Positions 30,467 through 39,485 of a stretch of 64,000 nucleotides of DNA are shown piece by piece. The stretch comes from an uncultured Alloprevotella sp. GTDB taxonomy: Bacteria > Bacteroidota > Bacteroidia > Bacteroidales > Bacteroidaceae. Every line of letters starts with the position of its first letter. The first letter of the stretch is position 1. The notes under the pieces are model-generated. The model ran no database searches and was not told the DNA's origin. It saw only the letters and a program-made list of their open reading frames with translations. The position numbers were made by a program, and so were the translations under genes. The DNA is taken from the NCBI GenBank assembly GCA_944322095.1, contig CALUNU010000001.1:248001-312000 (forward strand), in the 5' to 3' direction.

Positions 30467-31480
30467 ATGCGCAGTACATTTTCCATATTACCGTACATCA
30501 ACAGAAACAAAGTGAAGGCGGACGGCACGACCTCCGTCCTGTGCCGCATCACCATAGACGGCAAGAGTTCCACGATGGCGACGGGTATCTATTGCCGTCC
30601 GGAAGATTGGAACAGCAAGACGGGAACTATCCGTACCGTCCGAGAGAACAACCGCTTGCAGGAGTTCCGCAAGTCCGTAGAGCTTGCCTACGATGAAATA
30701 TTGAAGAAACAGAACGTGGTGAGCGCCGAACTACTCAAAAACACATTGGCGAAAAGGGCTGTCATCCCCACCAAGCTGTTGCAGATGGGCGAAAGGGAAC
30801 GAGAACGTCTGCTCGCCCGTTCAAAGGAGATAAACTCCACGTCCACCTACCGCCATTCGGGATATTATCAGAAATACCTGAAAGAACACCTCACCTCGTT
30901 GGGCAAGGAGGACATTGAGTTTACCGATATCACGGAAGATTTCGGCAATTCCTATAAAGCCTTCCTGAAACGCTACAAGAACTTCAGTCCGTCACAGACG
31001 AACAAGTGTCTGTGCTGGCTGAGCAAGCTGGTGTACCTTGCCGTGGACTACGAGATACTCCGCGCCAATCCGTTGGAGGACATGGAATACGAGAAGAAGC
31101 CTGCACCGAAGCACAGGCACATCAGCCGTGCGGAACTGAAAGCCATCCTTGAAACTCCCATGCTCGACCCGTTGCAGGAACTGGGGCGCAGGGCATTCCT
31201 GTTTTCGACGTTCACAAATGTTACACTAAACAAAAAATGTATCTGTAAATCAGAAAGTTATCTTTTGCCGGTACTTCCGACGGCAAACAGGCATGTCGTC
31301 CATCGATTATCGCAATTATGTGGAAAACTTATAAGGCCGCATTTTCATATACCGACTCATGCGTTTTCCTTCGGGGGAGAGGCGGGTTGCGCGGCAGGGT
31401 ATTGTTTTAGCCGGAGAAAGGCGAAAAATTTATTTTTAGCCCTTTCAACCTCGTTTTTCCCGCACCAAAATCTGTTTTAG
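30467..31480 (+). pseudogene. Second tyrosine recombinase, 3' truncated
   Basis: Starts MRSTFSILPYINRNKVK 20 bases after the first integrase. The arm-binding and core-binding domains are recognisable, up to ELGRRAFLFSTFT at about 31213. There the homology stops where relatives continue with TGLAY-type box I sequence; the HxxR box and Tyr are absent. The remaining open frame to 31480 encodes unrelated residues. It is therefore a truncated pseudogene, and the break at about 31213 is a likely deletion or insertion junction marking the right end of the element. Confidence 0.85.
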
Positions 31481-31786
31481 GCCCGGCAATACACCGTTTG
31501 CAGCTGGTAATGCGTTTGTTTGTGGCGGTGAAAATGGGAGCTCATGCTCTCGAAGTCTTTCCGCCCGAAAAAATAAAAGGGGATGGCTCTTCGGTTCGAG
31601 CTTAATCTGTATTTTTGCAGCCGCAAAGAGCTGTCGTGGCCCGAAGGGGCAGCACGTCGCAGATGTGTTTTAAAGGCTGCCGCCCTGTTGCTGCCGCGCC
31701 GTTTTTTCGAGCGAAGGCTCGCAGGCGGTTTTTCCTAATGTGTCCTCTATTTTAATATCGGATTTTTGCCGAAAAATTCAATATAA
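31214..31786 (+). other. 573 bases without an intact gene before nhaC-type gene
   Basis: The first part is the unrelated tail of the truncated integrase frame. It contains a small hairpin TGCCG/CGGCA near 31268-31285. From about 31600 there is a -7-like box, a stable hairpin and a terminator-like hairpin (listed separately). No other coding signal is seen. Confidence 0.6.
31610..31735 (+). ncRNA. Possible small RNA or structured leader
   Basis: TATTTTTG at 31610-31617 resembles a -7 box. Downstream, CGTGGCCC (31635-31642) pairs with GGGC-ag-CACG (31647-31656). A final hairpin CGAGC-gaag-GCTCG (about 31708-31721), flanked by CGCC/GGCG, is followed by GTTTTTCC. The arrangement of promoter, structured RNA of about 110 bases and terminator could be a small RNA or a transcription attenuator for the downstream antiporter. 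No good -33 box is visible and I recognise no known RNA family. Confidence 0.35.
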
Positions 31787-33094
31787 ATGAGCAATCCCTC
31801 CCGCAAGAAGCGTCCCAGGCGTTATGGCCTGCTGGCCATCAGTCCGTTTTTCTTTCTCGTGCTTTCGTATGTGGCTTTGAGCCTTTACGAGCGCGATTTC
31901 TCCAAGGTGCCGATGCTCGTTGTTTTCCTGCTCACGTCGGTTTATGCCTTGCTGACCACGCGCGGTCTCTCCTTGCAGGAGCGCATGCGCCACTTCTCGC
32001 GCGGGGCCGGCAACGGCGACTTGTTGCTCATGGTCTGGATTTTCGTCCTTGCCGGAGCCTTTGCCGAGTCGGCCAAGCAGATGGGCGCCATTTCCGCCGC
32101 AGTGGATCTGACGCTCTTGTGCCTGCCCGAAAACATGGTGCTGGCCGGCATTTTCGTCGCCGCATGCTTCGTTTCGCTCTCCATCGGTACGTCCGTCGGC
32201 ACCATCGCGGCCCTTGTGCCCGTGGCCACGGGGCTGGCGGCCAAGACGGGCATCGAGCTTCCCCTGCTCGTGGCGTCGGCTGTGGGCGGGGCTTTCTTTG
32301 GCGACAATCTGTCGTTTATTTCCGACACGACAGTGGTGGCCACCCGCACGCAGGGCTGCCGTCTTTCCGACAAATTTCGCGTCAACTTCCGCATCGTTCT
32401 TCCGGCTGCCTTGCTGACGTTTTTTCTGTACGTCGCCCTGGGCGCCGGTCATGGCGGGGTGACGGCCCCGGCCACGGTCGATTGGGTCAAGGTCGTCCCT
32501 TATGTCGCCGTGCTCGTCCTGGCGCTTTGCGGTGTCGACGTATTGTTGGTGCTTGCCTTGGGCATTCTGCTCACGGGCGTTACGGGCATTTTCACCGGTT
32601 CGTTCGATCTGGGCGGTTGGCTTTCTGCCGCCACAAGCGGCGTGGCCGGCATGTCGGAGCTCATTCTCGTTTCGATGCTCGCGGGCGGTCTGCTCGAACT
32701 GATACGCTTCAACGGCGGCATCGTCTGGCTCATTCATTTTCTCACCCGCCGCGTGCGCACCACCCGCGGGGCAGAGCTTTGCATCGCGGCGCTCGTGAGC
32801 GTGGCCAATCTTTGTACGGCCAACAACACCATTGCCATTCTCTCCGTCGGCCGGTTTGCTGCCGACATCTCGGAGCGTTACGGCGTCGACCGGCGTAAAA
32901 GCGCCAGCTTGCTCGACACGTTTTCGTGCTGCGTGCAGGGGCTCATCCCCTACGGTGCGCAGCTGCTCATAGCCGGCGGCTTGGCGGCGGTGAGTCCGCT
33001 GGAAATCGTTCCCTACCTCTACTATCCCATGGCCATGTTCGTCGTGGCGCTGCTGGCCGTGTGGTTCAGGTTTCCGCGCCGCTATTCTTTATAA
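31787..33094 (+). CDS. NhaC-family Na+/H+ antiporter-like transporter
   Basis: 435 aa inner-membrane protein with about 11 hydrophobic segments. It belongs to the NhaC (IT superfamily) group: SIGTSVGTIAALVPVATGLA and GAFFGDNLSFISDTTVVATRTQ are the conserved re-entrant-loop motifs. It probably exchanges cations for protons, or an organic anion pair as in malate/lactate relatives; the ions cannot be assigned. Monocistronic, ending at a shared terminator. Confidence 0.85.
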   Translation: MSNPSRKKRPRRYGLLAISPFFFLVLSYVALSLYERDFSKVPMLVVFLLTSVYALLTTRGLSLQERMRHFSRGAGNGDLLLMVWIFVLAGAFAESAKQMGAISAAVDLTLLCLPENMVLAGIFVAACFVSLSIGTSVGTIAALVPVATGLAAKTGIELPLLVASAVGGAFFGDNLSFISDTTVVATRTQGCRLSDKFRVNFRIVLPAALLTFFLYVALGAGHGGVTAPATVDWVKVVPYVAVLVLALCGVDVLLVLALGILLTGVTGIFTGSFDLGGWLSAATSGVAGMSELILVSMLAGGLLELIRFNGGIVWLIHFLTRRVRTTRGAELCIAALVSVANLCTANNTIAILSVGRFAADISERYGVDRRKSASLLDTFSCCVQGLIPYGAQLLIAGGLAAVSPLEIVPYLYYPMAMFVVALLAVWFRFPRRYSL

Positions 33095-33129
33095 GCCACA
33101 TCTCGCGTCGTTCTGTTTTCAGGCGCAAA

Positions 33130-33168
33130 CAACAAGGGGAAACGGCCGTCGGTCGCTTCCCCTTGTTG
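33130..33168. terminator. Bidirectional intrinsic terminator
   Basis: Twelve-base perfect stem CAACAAGGGGAA (33130-33141) and TTCCCCTTGTTG (33157-33168) between the convergent NhaC-type gene and ispF. No strong T-run, so the evidence is the stem and position. Confidence 0.65.
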
Positions 33169-33207
33169 CATTGTGTCGGTTTGTGGCGCGATGCCGCACC
33201 GCCGCGC

Positions 33208-33687
33208 TTACCTCTCGATGAGCGCCACGGCGTAGGCCGCCATGCCCTCGCCGCGCCCGGTGTAGCCCAGCTTTTCGGTGGTGGTGGCCTTGATGGAAAG
33301 ATCCTCCTCCCCAATGCCCAGGATGGGGGCCAGGCAGGCTGTCATGGCCGGAATGTGCGGGTTGAGCTTGGGCTGCTCGGCGCATACCGTTACGTCCACG
33401 TTGCCCACGTGCCACCCGTCGGCGGCGATGAGCTCCACCGTGCGGCCGAGCAGCACCTTGCTGTCGATGCCCAGCAGGGTGGGGTCGGTGTCGGGAAAGT
33501 TGTGCCCGATGTCGCGCTTGCCGGCAGCGCCCAGCAGGGCGTCGCAGATGGCGTGGATGAGCACGTCGGCGTCGCTGTGGCCCAGCAGGCCCCGCTCGTG
33601 CTCAATGCGGATGCCGCCCAGCCAGAGCTCGCGGCCCTCCACGAGGCGGTGAACGTCGAAGCCCATTCCCACTTTTATTTTTCTCAT
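33208..33687 (-). CDS. ispF: 2-C-methyl-D-erythritol 2,4-cyclodiphosphate synthase
   Basis: 159 aa, full length. Forms MEcPP in the non-mevalonate isoprenoid pathway. MGFDVHRL carries metal ligands Asp11 and His13, and GHSDADVLIHA carries the third ligand His45. The C-terminal half has DIGHNFPDTD and KATTTEKLGYTGRGEGMAA, the CMP-binding signature. It starts 26 bases after porV on the same strand, so it is probably the last gene of the FAH-porU-porV-ispF transcript. Confidence 0.97.
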   Translation of the reverse strand: MRKIKVGMGFDVHRLVEGRELWLGGIRIEHERGLLGHSDADVLIHAICDALLGAAGKRDIGHNFPDTDPTLLGIDSKVLLGRTVELIAADGWHVGNVDVTVCAEQPKLNPHIPAMTACLAPILGIGEEDLSIKATTTEKLGYTGRGEGMAAYAVALIER

Positions 33688-33713
33688 GTTTCTTGCCTTG
33701 TGTGGTTGCAGGT

Positions 33714-34880
33714 TTAGCGGCCGCGGCCAAAGAGCTCGCGTATGCCGTCGAAGTCGAACGCCAGAGATACCCTCAGCGTCTGATCCAGCGGGTTGCTGGG
33801 CGATGTAGCTACAACGTAGCCCGCATCGATGGCCAGCACGTTCATACGGAAACCTGCGCCGAACGTCATGTAGCGGCGTCCGCTCTGGGCGTCGCTTTCG
33901 TGCTGATAGCCTCCGCGCAGCGTGAACTTATCATTATATGTGTATTCCGCACCCACGCTCCAACGTATCTCCTGCATTTCTCCTTTGAAGCCCTGCGGAG
34001 AGTCTCCGAAGCTTTTGAAAATTCCTTTGATGGAAGACATGTCATAATACTCCGTACGGATGCGCTCCTCATAGTCCTCGTTCGTTTCATCCACACCTTG
34101 GAGCGGTCGTGACGGCACAAGCAGTTTGTTGGCATCAGCATAAAACGATATGCGGTTGAACTCGTTCAGTGGGATGGTATATCCCAAACCGATGCGGAGA
34201 TTTGTGGGGATGAAGTACGAGTAGTCTTCGCCGTAGTTGATTTTTGAGCCGATGTTGCTGATGTTCACGCCGAAAGCGAAAAGACATTCGCGGTTGCCCA
34301 TCATCACATAGTTGTTGTAGTAGCACGAGATGTCGGCGGCAAAGGCCGAACCGGGCGTGGTGTTGTCGTCGTAGTGGCCGCTCAGGTCGGAGTACATGTA
34401 GCGCAGGGCCACGGCTGCGGCGAAGCGCTCGCTCAGCATGCGCGAGTAGGCCACGTCGACGCCCAGCTCGTAGGGGCGCACGGTCATGTTGGCGTCGCTC
34501 GTCGAGACGTCGCCCAGCGAGAAGTAGCGCAGCGAGGCGCTGATGGCCTGATAGTCGCCCAGGCGTATGTAGCCGGCGGCGTTCATCAGGGCAATGCCGC
34601 TCGTGAGCTTGCTCAGCCAGGGCGTGTAGTTGATGGCCACGCCTGCGCGGCTGATGGTGAAGGGGTATTTGGCCGGGTTCCAGTTCTGCGAATAGACGTC
34701 GGGCTCCGTGGCTGCTCCGGCGTCGCCCAGGGCGCCTGCGCGGGCATCTGCGGCAATCGACTGCGATGTGACGGCCGTCATGATGGGATTAAACTGGTCT
34801 CTGACGTCATCCTCGGCCCATGCCGGGCATGCGGGAGCCATGGTCAGGGCCAGGATGACAGCTGTCGTCGGTTTCTTCAT
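33714..34880 (-). CDS. porV: Type IX secretion outer-membrane protein PorV
   Basis: 388 aa including a signal peptide (ALTMAPACPAWA). Predicted outer-membrane beta-barrel of the FadL-like PorV/LptO family. It shuttles cargo with C-terminal signals from the translocon to the PorU sortase. The N-terminal block has GALGDAGAATEPDVYSQNWN, characteristic of PorV. It lies 31 bases downstream of porU, the usual partnership, and upstream of ispF. Confidence 0.93.
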   Translation of the reverse strand: MKKPTTAVILALTMAPACPAWAEDDVRDQFNPIMTAVTSQSIAADARAGALGDAGAATEPDVYSQNWNPAKYPFTISRAGVAINYTPWLSKLTSGIALMNAAGYIRLGDYQAISASLRYFSLGDVSTSDANMTVRPYELGVDVAYSRMLSERFAAAVALRYMYSDLSGHYDDNTTPGSAFAADISCYYNNYVMMGNRECLFAFGVNISNIGSKINYGEDYSYFIPTNLRIGLGYTIPLNEFNRISFYADANKLLVPSRPLQGVDETNEDYEERIRTEYYDMSSIKGIFKSFGDSPQGFKGEMQEIRWSVGAEYTYNDKFTLRGGYQHESDAQSGRRYMTFGAGFRMNVLAIDAGYVVATSPSNPLDQTLRVSLAFDFDGIRELFGRGR

Positions 34881-34911
34881 TTTGGTATAGGGTGCTAATG
34901 TTTATATTCTC

Positions 34912-37900
34912 TCAGGGCCTCACGATGATGAGCTTTTGTGCGTCCGTTTCCTTCTCGTCGCCGCCCGACCGGCAGACGCCGCGGAACAGGTAGATGCCCG
35001 GTTCGAGGGGGCGTCCCGCAGCGTCGCGCAGGTCCCATGCGGCCGAGGCGTAGGCTGTTCCTGCCGCAGCGGTGACTTCGCGCCACCACAGGCGGCGTCC
35101 GCTCAGGCTGAACACCTCAAATGTCACGCGGTTGTCGTTTTCGCTCGTTTCGACGTGGGCCACGAACGTCGTGTTCGTCGTAGCCGGGTTGTGCGATGCG
35201 CTCACCTCGAAGCCTGCGGGCGCATGTTCGCCCACGAGAAAGTCGAGCACGGCGGTCGTCGAGTTGTTGTTGACGTCCCAGGCCCGCAGCTCGAGCCTGT
35301 GGGCACCGTCCGTCAGGTCTTGCAGCGGATAGCTGATGGAGCCGCTGCGGTAGGTGCCGAAGTCGTAGCTGAAATAGTCGTTCAGGATGTAGCTGCCGGC
35401 CTTGTCGCCGTCGATGGTCAGTTCCAGGTCGTGGCCCAGGCCGTTGCCGGTTGTGTTGATGCCGTTGTCGTCGCTAATTGTGGCCAGCAGCAGCGTTTCG
35501 CGCCCCACCTTGCCGCCGTTGGGGAAGTCCATGCTGTCCAGGGCCACAAACACTTTGGGCCCCACGGTGTCGGGCTCGGCGCTTTCGGCCGTACCGTTCA
35601 GGTGGAAGCGGTCGTCGTAGCCGTGGCATTCGAGCGAATGGTCGTTGCTCACGGCATAAACGTAGATGCGCCCGGTGGCGTCGCTGTAACTGATGTCGTA
35701 GGGCACGGGAATCTCCATGCTGAAGCGCCCTCCCCGGATGGAGTCGCTCCCTTCGAAGAGCGCGTTGCCGCGGTCGGTATATGTCATGGGCCCGGCGTCG
35801 GAGCTTTCGTTGTTCTGGCACGTCACGGTGGCTTCGCGGTCGAAGAGCGTGAGCGTTGCCACGCCCGAAAAACCGGGCAGCTCCTCGCCCGCCGGCGAGA
35901 GCACGCGACCGCTCACCCTCACCTTGCTGCCGGCGCTCAGCTGCACGTTGCTGCCGTCGGCGAGCCCGACGCCCCCGATGCTGTCGATGACGGCCTGCCC
36001 CGTGGGGAAGCCCAGCCGCAGCGCGGGGTCGCCAAAGAAGTGGTATTTCAGCTTGTTGTTCGTGCGGTCGCCTCCGTTGTCGATGAGCTCGATTTTGGCC
36101 AGCTGCAAGGCTTCGCCCATGGTGTGGTGGTCGCCTGCCTCGTCCGTTTCGAACAGATGCTTGCAAAAGGCCACGTTCAGCCGCCGGTTGGGGTCGGAAT
36201 AGACCTTACGCGAGGCACACATCACGGCAACGGCGCCTCCGTCCTCGTAGAGCAGGGCGGCCCGCCCGATGTTGTCGCTTCCGCTGTCGAACGTGGCCAC
36301 CTCGCACGAGGCAAAGACCCAAAGCGGGATGCCGGTCGTGGCAATCGAGCGGAAATCGTCCGTCAGCAGCAGGCGGGCGTGCGATATGCGGTCGGGGGCG
36401 CCGTGTCCGCTGTAATTGAACATCAGGGCGCCGCGGCGCATCTGCTCTTTCAGCTCGTCCGACATCTGCGGGTAGGAGTAGCCCGTGGCTGTTATCGTGC
36501 GCTTGTAGACGTCCCAGAAGAAACGTTTCATAATGAGCTTGCCGTCGGTCGTTGTCTGCACCTGGTTGTAGGCAGCGTTGGCGTCTTTCATGTGGTCGTG
36601 GTCGTCGATGTCGTCGCCCATGAAGCAAACGGTGTTTCTCCACGTGCCCACCGACGCCTTTTCCATGTAGGCAATGGTTTTGTCGACGACGACGCGCGCC
36701 TCCTCGGGCGTGCGGCACGTGAGGCGGCCGATGCTCAGGTCGACGGGCTCAATGAGTATGTTGCGGCCCTCGCCGTCGTCGAGCAGGCCGTAGTAGTCGT
36801 CGGTGACGTAGCTGTGCAGCGGGCCGATGGAGTTTTGCTGGTTGGTCGTTTCGTAGGCCAGCAGAAAGTCGTCGGGCGAGAGCGAGGCGTTTTCGGCCAT
36901 GAGCATGCGGTTGTCCCACAGGCTTTCGCCGAAGAGCAGCAGGTGGCGCGGCGCGTCGGCGTCGGACGTGGCGCGGTCGTAGAGCATTTTCAGGTAGCGG
37001 CGATAGGCGGTGGCGTCGGGCGTGCCCGAGGAAAATTCGTTGTATATCTCGTCGGCAGGCACCACCTTGACACGCAGATTGTCGCGCTGGCGGTGCTCGT
37101 CGGCCAGCCGTTCGGCCTCTTCCGTGAGCAGCCCGGAGGCCGGCACGATGATAATCATGTCGAGCCCGGCGTCGGCATGCAGGTTCTGGTTGGGCGTTTC
37201 GCCCACCAGTTCGGGGGTGGGGCAGCTTTGCTCCACGTCGACAACGGCATAGCGCCGGTTGCCGTCGGCCACCGCTGCGGTGAGGACGCCGTCGGTGAGC
37301 GTCGAGGCCACTTCGGCCACGGGGTCGCCCGCGCGGCCCAGCCGCCACAGGCGCGTCGAAGCCGTTGCGCCGGCGATGCTGAGCGTGACGGCCCGCCCCG
37401 TGCGTGGCGAGAACGAGAAGGCCCCGTCCGAGGCGTCGAGGCGCCGGGTGTAGTTGATGCAGATGAAGTTGAGCCGGGCGGCGTGGCCAGCTGTGGTGGT
37501 GAAGCGGAACGTGTTGCTGGCTGCCGCGGCCGACGTGTTGAAGCTCGTGCGCACCTCGCGTGCGTTTTCGTCGCTCCCGAGGCGGGCCACCGTGAGCGAG
37601 CCCAGCGAGGTGCCGTTGAGCCTGATTTCGGCCCGCGTCGAGGAGAGCGCGTTCGAGGCCGAAAAGGCCACCCGCACCGTGGCGTCCTCGCCTTCGACGA
37701 TGCCGGGAGCGTCCAGCGAGAAGCTGTGGGTGTTGCCGTAGGCGAAATCGTAGGCGTCGTGAAACTCGCGGCCGCCCGTGTACCAGCTGTAGGCGTCGTC
37801 GTCGAGCAAAACGGGATAGGTCACCTCTGAAATGGCGGCCGACGGCGTCGTGGCAGGCGCTTCGAGCGTGGTGAAGGCGGCGGGTGCCTCGTCGGTTTCG

Positions 37901-38670
37901 GTCAGGAAGTAGTAAGCGTAGGATGAATAGGTGTTGTTGGCGTGTTCCCAGCTTTGGGTGCTGCTGTTCCACGTCCAGCGCACGGTGCCTTCGGAGTAGA
38001 ACAGCAGGCGGTTGCCCTGGCGGTAGAGGGGCACTTCCTCCAAATCGTCGGCAACGCGGTCGTCGCCGTCGAAGTCGAGCTGCTCTTCCTGCACGAGGCC
38101 ACCGTAGCCGTAGAGGCGCACGCGCGCGGGGTCGGCAAAGCCGGCCGATTGCAGGAACGAGGGCGTCAGGGCATACAGCCCCTCGCTGCCCACGCGTATC
38201 TTGACCCATCGGCCCTGCGAGAGGACGGAGGAGGAGGCGTAGCGGTCGGTGGCGCTGCGGCCGGCGGCCTGCGCGAGCGCCGAGCGCCGCACCGTGAGCT
38301 TGCACGACGTCAGGCGCATCCAGCGGCCGTCGATGCGGGCAAAGGGGGCAAAGCTCACGTTGAGCACGGCCTGCTTGCGCAGCACGCCTACGCTCACCTG
38401 GGGGGTGATGGCCGTCTGCTCGAAGCCGGCTTTGCGCAGAGCGCGCACTTCGGCCGCCTTCAAGGGGGCGTATTCGGGATATTCGATACTGACGGAAAAG
38501 TTGCCGCCGGCGGCCGGCTGGCCGGTGTGGATTTGCGTGCGGAAGCGGGGCACGTCGGTCTCGATGGCGTAACGGTCGGCCGGCAGGTCGGTGAAGCCGT
38601 CGCTCTGGGCGCGGGCATAAACGACGGCGCACAGCGCGGCAATCAGGAGGGTAGATATATATCGGAGCAT
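34912..38670 (-). CDS. porU: Type IX secretion sortase PorU (C25 gingipain-like)
   Basis: 1252 aa. Cleaves the C-terminal signal of type IX cargo at the cell surface and attaches the cargo to anionic lipopolysaccharide. Signal peptide near LLIAALCAVVYARA. A long beta-rich N-terminal region is followed by a C25 caspase-like domain: DLSIGRLTCRTPEEA, the catalytic His in FNYSGHGAPD and the catalytic Cys in WVFASCEVATFDS. The C-terminus is a FlgD-like Ig fold with VFSLSGRRLWWREV and PGIYLFRGV. ATG 38670 is chosen because the signal peptide starts there; the longer open frame upstream is anti-sense to the next gene. porV follows directly. Confidence 0.95.
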   Translation of the reverse strand: MLRYISTLLIAALCAVVYARAQSDGFTDLPADRYAIETDVPRFRTQIHTGQPAAGGNFSVSIEYPEYAPLKAAEVRALRKAGFEQTAITPQVSVGVLRKQAVLNVSFAPFARIDGRWMRLTSCKLTVRRSALAQAAGRSATDRYASSSVLSQGRWVKIRVGSEGLYALTPSFLQSAGFADPARVRLYGYGGLVQEEQLDFDGDDRVADDLEEVPLYRQGNRLLFYSEGTVRWTWNSSTQSWEHANNTYSSYAYYFLTETDEAPAAFTTLEAPATTPSAAISEVTYPVLLDDDAYSWYTGGREFHDAYDFAYGNTHSFSLDAPGIVEGEDATVRVAFSASNALSSTRAEIRLNGTSLGSLTVARLGSDENAREVRTSFNTSAAAASNTFRFTTTAGHAARLNFICINYTRRLDASDGAFSFSPRTGRAVTLSIAGATASTRLWRLGRAGDPVAEVASTLTDGVLTAAVADGNRRYAVVDVEQSCPTPELVGETPNQNLHADAGLDMIIIVPASGLLTEEAERLADEHRQRDNLRVKVVPADEIYNEFSSGTPDATAYRRYLKMLYDRATSDADAPRHLLLFGESLWDNRMLMAENASLSPDDFLLAYETTNQQNSIGPLHSYVTDDYYGLLDDGEGRNILIEPVDLSIGRLTCRTPEEARVVVDKTIAYMEKASVGTWRNTVCFMGDDIDDHDHMKDANAAYNQVQTTTDGKLIMKRFFWDVYKRTITATGYSYPQMSDELKEQMRRGALMFNYSGHGAPDRISHARLLLTDDFRSIATTGIPLWVFASCEVATFDSGSDNIGRAALLYEDGGAVAVMCASRKVYSDPNRRLNVAFCKHLFETDEAGDHHTMGEALQLAKIELIDNGGDRTNNKLKYHFFGDPALRLGFPTGQAVIDSIGGVGLADGSNVQLSAGSKVRVSGRVLSPAGEELPGFSGVATLTLFDREATVTCQNNESSDAGPMTYTDRGNALFEGSDSIRGGRFSMEIPVPYDISYSDATGRIYVYAVSNDHSLECHGYDDRFHLNGTAESAEPDTVGPKVFVALDSMDFPNGGKVGRETLLLATISDDNGINTTGNGLGHDLELTIDGDKAGSYILNDYFSYDFGTYRSGSISYPLQDLTDGAHRLELRAWDVNNNSTTAVLDFLVGEHAPAGFEVSASHNPATTNTTFVAHVETSENDNRVTFEVFSLSGRRLWWREVTAAAGTAYASAAWDLRDAAGRPLEPGIYLFRGVCRSGGDEKETDAQKLIIVRP

Positions 38671-38713
38671 AGCGTTTCCAGTTGGTCCGTCGGCGGGCGG
38701 GGTGGGTGGCCGC

Positions 38714-39328
38714 TCAGCGGATGTTGAACGAAAGGAGGTGTTGCCCATCGGCATAGCCGTCGACGTGGCAGCCGGGCTCGACAACCACGTCGGGCAGGGG
38801 CGTGCCCGTGAAGAGCAGATCGCCCTGGCGCAGCGTGTAGAAACGGCTGACGTAGGCAATGCAGGTGTCGACGTTGCGGAGCAGGTCGGCCGTGTTGCCG
38901 CGCTGCACCTCGCGGCCGTCTATGTCGAGGCGGAAGCCGATGGCGTCGGCGCTGCGGTCTTCGAGCAGCACCGGCCGGCCCACGCAGGCAGCGCCGTCGA
39001 ACCCCTTGCTGACCTCCCAGGGCAGCCCCTCGGTGACGCAACGGGCGAAGAGATTTTCGGCCGTAAACGTGGCGCAGACGGTAAAGGCGTCATAATAGCG
39101 CCGGGCAAAGCGCGGGGAGATGAAGCGCCCCAGGCGGCTGATGCGGACGGCCAGCTGCGCTCCGCAGGTGCAGGGAGCTGCACAGTCGGGGACGAAGAAA
39201 GGCTTCCCGCCCGTGAGCAGCGCCGTATCGGCCATGGCGTAGACGATGGGGGCATCCTTGTTGTATAACGGCCGCAAGGCGTTATTATTGTATGCGGCGT
39301 AGTTGGCGTAAATGCAGATGAGTTTCAT
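38714..39328 (-). CDS. Fumarylacetoacetate hydrolase family protein
   Basis: 204 aa of the FAH (YcgM-like) fold. It probably acts on a 2-oxo acid, as acylpyruvase, oxaloacetate decarboxylase or tautomerase. Visible family parts are the metal-binding glutamate region around TAENLFARCVTEGLPW, KGFDGAACVGRPVLL, DGREVQRGNTADLL and LLFTGTPLPDVVVEPGC. It is the first gene of the transcript leading into porU (43-base gap), with a -7 box 30 bases upstream. The association with secretion is probably only positional. Confidence 0.82.
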   Translation of the reverse strand: MKLICIYANYAAYNNNALRPLYNKDAPIVYAMADTALLTGGKPFFVPDCAAPCTCGAQLAVRISRLGRFISPRFARRYYDAFTVCATFTAENLFARCVTEGLPWEVSKGFDGAACVGRPVLLEDRSADAIGFRLDIDGREVQRGNTADLLRNVDTCIAYVSRFYTLRQGDLLFTGTPLPDVVVEPGCHVDGYADGQHLLSFNIR

Positions 39329-39357
39329 TTTTGACGGGAGCTGTGGAAAGAGCTGCG

Positions 39358-39365
39358 CAAAGTTA
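39358..39365 (-). promoter_or_regulatory. -7 box of the FAH-porU-porV-ispF transcript
   Basis: TAACTTTG on the minus strand; start near 39351 and a leader of about 22 bases. No strong -33 box. Confidence 0.6.
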
Positions 39366-39485
39366 CAATTTTTTCACGGCCCGCCGGCCGATGCGTTTGC
39401 CGCCGGCCGGTTCTTTTTTGCTGCCTGCCGGGAGCCGCCGCAAGCCGGCAGACGGGCGTAGGCAGCCGGCATGCGCACCGGGAGG

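Noticed and set aside
34936..37830. Plus-strand open frame of 964 codons
   Set aside because: Antisense of porU; composition (Val/Ala/Gly-rich, no domains) reflects GC-rich codon bias.
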